Part shown: positions 5,457 to 9,329 of the stretch, piece by piece | Numbering within the stretch: the first letter of the stretch is position 1 | How the letters are laid out: each line of letters opens with the position of its first letter | NCBI GenBank assembly: GCA_943355185.1 | Contig: CALREM010000003.1 | Coordinates: 1-9,329, forward strand | Direction of reading: 5' to 3' | Origin: Candidatus Nomurabacteria bacterium | GTDB taxonomy: Bacteria > Patescibacteriota > Minisyncoccia > Phycocordibacterales > PALSA-1337 | Length of the DNA: 9,329 nt | The notes under the pieces: model-generated | What the model was told of the DNA's origin: nothing | What the model saw: only the letters and a program-made list of their open reading frames with translations | The model's database searches: none | Translations under genes and position numbers: made by a program

Positions 5457-5488
5457 TTGACTTTTATGTCATAATAGTGTACTATTAT
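5457..5488 (+). promoter_or_regulatory. Promoter of the 632-aa membrane protein gene, with overlapping palindrome
   Basis: TTGACT (5457-5462) and TACTAT (5480-5485) are 17 bp apart, beginning three bases after tRNA-Leu. The palindrome ATAATAGT-GT-ACTATTAT (5471-5488) covers the -10 and half the spacer, so it could be an operator; in RNA it could instead help end the tRNA-Leu transcript. The 5' leader would be about 80 nt and includes a GCGAT/ATCGC hairpin near 5534-5550. The same CCTTGACTTTTA core recurs before the SPFH-like gene. Confidence 0.65.
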
Positions 5489-5575
5489 ATACAGCTTTTA
5501 GGGCTACTTTGATAACGAAATAACCACGGTTCTGCGATATAGATCGCGAACTACAACACAAAAGGAACGTAGATT

Positions 5576-7474
5576 ATGGAAAATAGAAAGCAATTAGAGG
5601 TCACTATTGATCTCGAAAACTACACCGTGAATATCACAAATATTCCCGGCCTACACACGTGTCATATACGTGTACAGAAGGCTGAAGGTAGAGGGGTGCA
5701 CAATCTTCTCAAAGGAGACGACCTGCCTGTAAAGGAAGGTGAGGTCACTTGGATCAAACTATTTGATCTTCACCCTCACGTTGACAATGGTTTACATGAA
5801 GGAGACTTCATTACCTTTGTAGTGGGACTCGATGAGAGTGGTTCCGAGATCGCCGCAGGTGATTCTGGACACTTCCATCTGACCGAAGGTCAGATGAAGT
5901 TCATCAAGAAGACTTACGCAACTAATCATCCTCCAGCTTCCCCTCTTTCACCTCGTGTGGAAGAAGTGGAAGATGCAGCAGTTGAAGCAAGTGATGATAC
6001 TGATGAAGCGCGGAACATCCAAGCTTCACCAGAGATCCCTCCTGCCACTACTACGGATACTGATGTAGAAGAAAATCTAACTGAAGCAACTCCTGCAACG
6101 GAAGCTCCGGCGACAGATCAACCTCCGACACCTCCGGCAACCGTAGTTCCTCCCATGGCGACTCCCTCTCCCGAAGAAGTTGCTGCATATGCTCTCGAGC
6201 AGATGCAAAAACAACTTAAGGAAAAGGATGATGCTCATGTGAAGGAACTCGAGCGAGTTAAAGCAGAAAAAGATGCTGAACTCGAACGCCTCCAAAACGC
6301 GCGCGCCGCACAAACTAAGCAAGTAGCAGAACTGCAACGTGTTACATCACTCGCAGAACAGAAACTTGCCGCAGAGCGTGCGACACTCCAACGAGCGGAG
6401 AGAGAGCAGCGTCAAAGGCAAGAGCAGGAACAAGCAGCGAATGCAGAACGTCAAAGGTTGCACGAAGAAGAAATAGCGAACCTCAGACAGCTGCTTGCAG
6501 CTGTAGCACGTGTTCAACAAGCACAAGCTGCAAACCCTGCTCCTGCGGCGGCTGCGACTCAGACACCAACACCTCCGACAGCCGCAGCAGGTGCTGCAGC
6601 TACTGAACCTGACAATGGTCATCGGAGAAAGCCTCTGAAAGCTAGTTGGTTGAACGCATGGCTCAGGTGGAAACCGACAGGTAAAACTGTCCTTCTTATC
6701 ATCGCCATTGTCCTGGCAGCAGGTTTCATCGCTTGGTACTTGATGTACCAAGGTAACCCGCTTGCCAAGACAAAGTCCCCTTCCCCTGTTCCTGATTTGG
6801 CAACAAATTCAGAACAGGATAAAGCGCTCCGGGAACAAGTACGTCTCCAAGAGGAAATCAATCGAATGAAGCTCGAGCGGGACGCTGCAAAAAAAGCAGC
6901 GACTCCTACAAGTCAGTCTCCGATCATTCTGGACACCGGAGACAAAACACCCACTGAGAAAGATACAGATCATTCTCTCGTGGCGCCTAGTAGCATCAGA
7001 GATGGGGCTCGGGCTAGCGTCAATATGCTGAACAATGGCACGTTTGGTGACAACGCTCGGATTGAGGTCAATAACAAGATCGATATCCAGGATAATCGCC
7101 AAGACAACCGCCAGTTCCATCTGGATCCAGATCGTTGGACTAAGGATTGGAATCCTACCCTTCCCTGGATAGAAGCTTCGGATCTGCCTTGTGGTTACTC
7201 CACAATCCTCCTTCCTCCGCGCGAGGTTCAAGGAATCAGACTAACTCCACAGTATGACGTGGAAGTGTGTAGTTATGACATGCCCGATATCGATGTGAAA
7301 ATCGGCACGGCAACTCACTGCTATACCTACAGGGTCGGCCCCGATGGCAAAAAACTCAAAGGAAGTCAAATGAGGATTTGCCCCAAACCACATCAATCTG
7401 ATGTATTGGTTGAAATACTGATGATTCCTCCCGGTGGATGTCAGCATCCTGATGGACATCCTCGACAGAAGTGA
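5576..7474 (+). CDS. Single-pass membrane protein with coiled coil and Cys-containing C-domain, function unknown
   Basis: I do not recognise this 632-aa protein. Residues 1-115 alternate polar and apolar residues like a beta sandwich, perhaps Ig/FN3-like. Residues 116-200 are an acidic, Pro/Thr/Ala-rich linker. Residues 199-318 are a long coiled coil rich in Glu, Gln and Arg, followed by an Ala/Pro linker (319-345). One membrane segment lies at 370-391 (TVLLIIAIVLAAGFIAWYL) behind a basic stretch (HRRKPLKASW..W.RWKPTGK), suggesting N-in/C-out. A short second coiled coil (413-441) precedes a C-terminal domain (about 480-632) with an Asn/Asp-rich part and five Cys (539, 565, 582, 602, 622). There is no signal peptide. 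AAGGA lies 9 nt before the ATG. The gene has its own promoter and terminator and precedes the SPFH-like gene. The coiled coil and linkers suggest a scaffold or tether spanning cytoplasm and surface (inference). Confidence 0.85.
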   Translation: MENRKQLEVTIDLENYTVNITNIPGLHTCHIRVQKAEGRGVHNLLKGDDLPVKEGEVTWIKLFDLHPHVDNGLHEGDFITFVVGLDESGSEIAAGDSGHFHLTEGQMKFIKKTYATNHPPASPLSPRVEEVEDAAVEASDDTDEARNIQASPEIPPATTTDTDVEENLTEATPATEAPATDQPPTPPATVVPPMATPSPEEVAAYALEQMQKQLKEKDDAHVKELERVKAEKDAELERLQNARAAQTKQVAELQRVTSLAEQKLAAERATLQRAEREQRQRQEQEQAANAERQRLHEEEIANLRQLLAAVARVQQAQAANPAPAAAATQTPTPPTAAAGAAATEPDNGHRRKPLKASWLNAWLRWKPTGKTVLLIIAIVLAAGFIAWYLMYQGNPLAKTKSPSPVPDLATNSEQDKALREQVRLQEEINRMKLERDAAKKAATPTSQSPIILDTGDKTPTEKDTDHSLVAPSSIRDGARASVNMLNNGTFGDNARIEVNNKIDIQDNRQDNRQFHLDPDRWTKDWNPTLPWIEASDLPCGYSTILLPPREVQGIRLTPQYDVEVCSYDMPDIDVKIGTATHCYTYRVGPDGKKLKGSQMRICPKPHQSDVLVEILMIPPGGCQHPDGHPRQK

Positions 7475-7492
7475 TTAAATTCACACACTCAC

Positions 7493-7527
7493 TCCGGCAG
7501 TTGCTCATGCAATTGCCGGATTTTTTA
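7493..7527 (+). terminator. Intrinsic terminator after the 632-aa membrane protein gene
   Basis: TCCGGCAGTTGC (7493-7504) pairs with GCAATTGCCGGA (7509-7520), 12 bp with one G-U and a TCAT loop, followed by TTTTTTATTA. It ends 6 bp before the -35 of the next promoter. Confidence 0.9.
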
Positions 7528-7532
7528 TTACC

Positions 7533-7561
7533 TTGACTTTTACCTTATTTAGTGCTATTAT
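7533..7561 (+). promoter_or_regulatory. Promoter of the SPFH-like operon
   Basis: TTGACT (7533-7538), 17-bp spacer, TATTAT (7556-7561). It shares CCTTGACTTTTA and TAGTG..TATTATA with the promoter at 5457-5488, suggesting a common origin or shared control. The start near 7568 leaves a leader of about 75 nt. Confidence 0.75.
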
Positions 7562-7617
7562 AGTATGTAGGTAGAGCTTCACGAAACGAACGCTCATCGA
7601 CAATTCATATAACAATT

Positions 7618-7636
7618 GAACCTCGAAAAGGGGTTC
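7618..7636 (+). promoter_or_regulatory. Hairpin covering the ribosome binding site of the SPFH-like gene
   Basis: GAACCTC and GGGGTTC (7618-7624 and 7630-7636) can pair over 7 bp, one of them G-U, with a GAAAA loop. The 3' arm contains GGGG, the Shine-Dalgarno sequence 9 nt before the ATG at 7643. Folding would hide it, so initiation could be reduced or conditional. The stem is modest, so the effect is uncertain. Confidence 0.4.
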
Positions 7637-7642
7637 GCAACA

Positions 7643-8680
7643 ATGAAAGAAACGAGAGATATGGAAACAGAAAAATCTGGTGTAGGTGTAGAAGAAAACA
7701 CTACAGACAGTGAAGACATCTTGCGGGACATACGAATCACTACAGTGATGATCGTGGCGCATCTTGTCATAACCGCACTCTTTTGTTGGTTAGCAGTAAC
7801 CATCATTGATCACACCCTTACCGGTGTCATCGTGGGAATTATTGCATGGTCTTTGATTCTCTTTAAAACACCCGTTTGGGATTGGTGTTTCATCAACACC
7901 AAGGCAAACTGGGTCGTCATTATGGCGAATCAAACAACCTACGACGTGGTTCCATCCAAACTCGCAGATCGAACGGATGTGGAATCATTTCCCTTACGTT
8001 CTATGCGAGAAGTTGGTCCAGGAATCCGAGGTAAACTACCTTGGGAAGTAAGAAGCGCTGAACTCAATCTCGAAAGCGAGATTGTCATTGGAAACAAAAG
8101 TAGTGGATCACCGTTAAAGTGTGTAACTGGGAATGAAATCGAAGTATTCGTTGTGTGGCAAGTCATTCTGACACCCCTCCGTGGATATCTCGTCAACTTC
8201 ATTCGTCAAGATGAGACAGCTGTTAAAGCATACTTCAGCGGACAATTCGAACAGGCCATACTCACCTGGGTAAAAGGACAAGACGAAGGAGGTATTGCTG
8301 GTAAATTGAGTGACTTACGTCTTGCCTTTGAACATGTGTTTGGTGGTCCCAATGAAGTTCATCCGCAAGAACGGAAGAATGGAACATTTACTGGTGATCC
8401 TCAAATCAACAGTTACGCACGTAATGCTGAATTCCAACAAGCTGCTCAAGCGGGGCAAGTTGCCCAAAGGTTACAAGTCGTTGTTCAAACAGTAAATGCT
8501 GCATTTGGAGAAGGGGTAAAACCTGATCCAAATGTTGTATTAGCGGCAGCGGCTGGCTTAACCGGTAAACCCCTTGAAGGTGTCCTCATTATCCCCGGAC
8601 TCACCGGCAAGGATCCTAAATCGATTGCAGCACTTGCAATGGCAGCTCAAAATAAACAGACTCAAAATAAAGGAAAATAA
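7643..8680 (+). CDS. SPFH/band-7-like membrane protein
   Basis: The ATG at 7643 follows AAGGGG by 9 nt; a TTG at 7616 would add nine residues but overlaps that ribosome binding site. The 345-aa product has an acidic N-terminus (1-30), two membrane segments at about 33-55 and 59-76 with a very short turn (a membrane hairpin), then a domain resembling SPFH/band 7. It contains strands leading to 'EVGPGIRGKLPWEV' (123-136), like the family's 'GPGLhfklPf', then 'LKCVTGNEIEVFVVWQV' (158-174), like the 'tkDg..v.v...v.y.v' strand, and a helix-rich part from about 190. The tail (about 255-345) is Gln/Ala-rich, then Gly/Leu/Pro-rich. SPFH proteins (stomatin, prohibitin, flotillin, HflK/C) build membrane-bound oligomers that organise membrane proteins or proteases. 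The short turn implies both ends lie on the same side. The next gene starts one base after the stop. The SPFH call rests on pattern, without a database search. Confidence 0.75.
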   Translation: MKETRDMETEKSGVGVEENTTDSEDILRDIRITTVMIVAHLVITALFCWLAVTIIDHTLTGVIVGIIAWSLILFKTPVWDWCFINTKANWVVIMANQTTYDVVPSKLADRTDVESFPLRSMREVGPGIRGKLPWEVRSAELNLESEIVIGNKSSGSPLKCVTGNEIEVFVVWQVILTPLRGYLVNFIRQDETAVKAYFSGQFEQAILTWVKGQDEGGIAGKLSDLRLAFEHVFGGPNEVHPQERKNGTFTGDPQINSYARNAEFQQAAQAGQVAQRLQVVVQTVNAAFGEGVKPDPNVVLAAAAGLTGKPLEGVLIIPGLTGKDPKSIAALAMAAQNKQTQNKGK

Positions 8681-8681
8681 C

Positions 8682-9158
8682 ATGGCTTCTGGATTCCGTG
8701 GTAAACCTGGAGAGGGTAGCATAGACGCTGCACCTCTCAAAAAATCACTGCTCTGGATAGTGGTAGGCGGTATAGCCGTCGTACTACTGATCGTTCTTGC
8801 TGTCCATATGAAGCAACGACGACTGGAAAATCCATCAGGATCGGCGTTTGAGCTCAAGGTGCCTGCACCTCGGGTTCAAGCAACTCAAGGAGACTTTACT
8901 CTCACCAGTACGAATGAATGGCAAGGAGTCAGCTCCTTCGATCCAACCAAACGTATTGTGGGTAAGATGCTCACTCCGAACGTATGGAGACAAGTTCGAT
9001 TGGACAAGGATGATGCACGAATATACACCTTGCCGCCGTCGAATCTGAGTACTGGACATGTTGAATTTCCAGAATTCAACACTATCGAATGGCGACTCCG
9101 TCCCGGAGATGCTGTTACTCAGGCATTACAAGCCTGGGAAAAAGTTGCTCGAAGATAG
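8682..9158 (+). CDS. Small single-pass membrane protein coupled to the SPFH-like gene
   Basis: The ATG at 8682 is one base after the stop of the SPFH-like gene, and AAGGA is 7 nt upstream inside that gene's last codons; an in-frame upstream start at 8574 would overlap it by over 100 nt and lacks such a site. The 158-aa product has a Gly-rich N-terminus, one membrane segment at 23-43 (LLWIVVGGIAVVLLIVLAV), a basic stop (KQRR, 44-47) and a C-terminal domain (about 55-158) with beta-like patterning and several Trp. There are no Cys. I know no family for it. The coupling suggests stoichiometric co-synthesis with the SPFH-like protein, perhaps as its partner. A strong terminator follows. Confidence 0.85.
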   Translation: MASGFRGKPGEGSIDAAPLKKSLLWIVVGGIAVVLLIVLAVHMKQRRLENPSGSAFELKVPAPRVQATQGDFTLTSTNEWQGVSSFDPTKRIVGKMLTPNVWRQVRLDKDDARIYTLPPSNLSTGHVEFPEFNTIEWRLRPGDAVTQALQAWEKVARR

Positions 9159-9170
9159 AGTAAAACGCAC

Positions 9171-9203
9171 ACAGGCTGCAAGTATCACTTGCAGCCTGTT
9201 TTT
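9171..9203 (+). terminator. Intrinsic terminator of the SPFH-like operon
   Basis: ACAGGCTGCAAGT (9171-9183) and ACTTGCAGCCTGT (9187-9199) form a perfect 13-bp stem around ATC, followed by TTTTTC. It begins 13 nt after the stop of the 158-aa gene. Confidence 0.93.
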
Positions 9204-9204
9204 C

Positions 9205-9278
9205 TTCGCCTCGCCAAAGTTTTTACGGCGGCAGGCGTGCCTCGCCGTAGCCTTGGCGAAGGAGGGTTCGCCCTTTTT
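9205..9278. repeat. GC-rich palindromic extragenic element
   Basis: The outer arms are CGCCAAAG (9212-9219) and CCTTGGCG (9251-9258), imperfect. The inner arms are ACGGCG-GC-AGGC (9225-9236) and GCCTCGCCGT (9239-9248), paired over 10 bp with a 2-nt bulge. A last small hairpin AGGG-TTCG-CCCT runs into TTTTT (9263-9278), which could act as a back-up terminator. Read on the minus strand in one frame it gives 'PSFAKATARHACRR', a peptide I associate with dispersed repeats in Patescibacteria genomes. No coding role is likely. Confidence 0.65.
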
Positions 9279-9285
9279 ACCTAAT

Positions 9286-9329
9286 CTACTTAAACTGCCA
9301 CACCGTATTCGCAATAATATTGATGATAC
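9286..9329 (-). CDS. Possible C-terminal end of a gene entering from the right edge
   Basis: One minus-strand frame open from the edge encodes IINIIANTVWQFK and then stops with TAG (9286-9288). Its apolar, AT-rich composition looks like a protein C-terminus, and the palindromic repeat begins only about 8 nt beyond, as expected of an intergenic element between convergent genes. Fourteen codons are too few to identify a family or to exclude chance. Confidence 0.3.
   Translation of the reverse strand, partial: IINIIANTVWQFK

Noticed and set aside
6347..6751. 134-aa Cys-rich minus-strand ORF inside the 632-aa gene
   Set aside because: Its many Cys and Arg come from reading the Ala/Glu/Gln-rich coding sequence in reverse; there is no ribosome binding site or promoter.
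5457..9158. Prophage, integrative element or insertion sequence at the tRNA genes
   Set aside because: Although the membrane genes follow tRNA-Leu, I found no integrase, transposase, terminal inverted repeats or duplicated tRNA 3' end.
9126..9314. 62-aa minus-strand ORF at the right edge
   Set aside because: It spans the palindromic element and the 13-bp terminator hairpin, so it is a translation shadow of a repeat, not a gene.

Overview
The window looks like chromosome of a Patescibacteria/CPR bacterium, most likely of the Parcubacteria (Paceibacteria) type. That is inference from several features: a compact genome, a short SMC, a NusB protein fused to a Nudix-like domain, tRNA genes without encoded CCA, core genes that appear to be leaderless, and a GC-rich palindromic extragenic element whose translated shadow reads 'PSFAKATA', a peptide I associate with this group. 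UGA is used as a stop (rnc, and the gene at 5576-7474), which argues against the UGA-recoding Gracilibacteria/Absconditabacteria.

Left half, minus strand (1-5021). Reading 5'->3' on the minus strand there is an information-processing block: rpmF (ribosomal protein L32), a nusB-Nudix fusion, rnc (RNase III), a small Cys-rich ORF, a strong terminator, then smc with its own promoter and terminator. A partial gene with DUF218/YdcF-like layout follows and runs off the left edge. rpmF, nusB and rnc have no terminator between them and are probably one transcript for ribosome assembly and rRNA maturation. smc is insulated by terminators on both sides.

Centre (5022-5575). A divergent region of about 213 nt separates rpmF from tRNA-Lys(CTT) and tRNA-Leu(TAG). 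It holds a predicted branched RNA fold, a copy of the tRNA-Lys acceptor sequence, an AT-rich hairpin, and two copies of a 14-bp extended -10 element, one of them directly in front of tRNA-Leu.

Right half, plus strand (5576-9158). Three genes of unknown function encode membrane proteins: a 632-aa single-pass protein with a beta-rich N-domain, a long coiled coil and a Cys-containing C-domain; a 345-aa protein with an SPFH/band-7-like domain behind a membrane hairpin; and a 158-aa single-pass protein one base after it. The 632-aa gene and the SPFH-like gene have look-alike promoters and each transcript ends in a strong terminator, so they are probably expressed in parallel. I infer an uncharacterised membrane assembly. 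This is the part of the window most likely to be undescribed.

Right edge (9205-9329). A palindromic extragenic repeat is followed by what may be the last codons of a minus-strand gene entering from outside the window.
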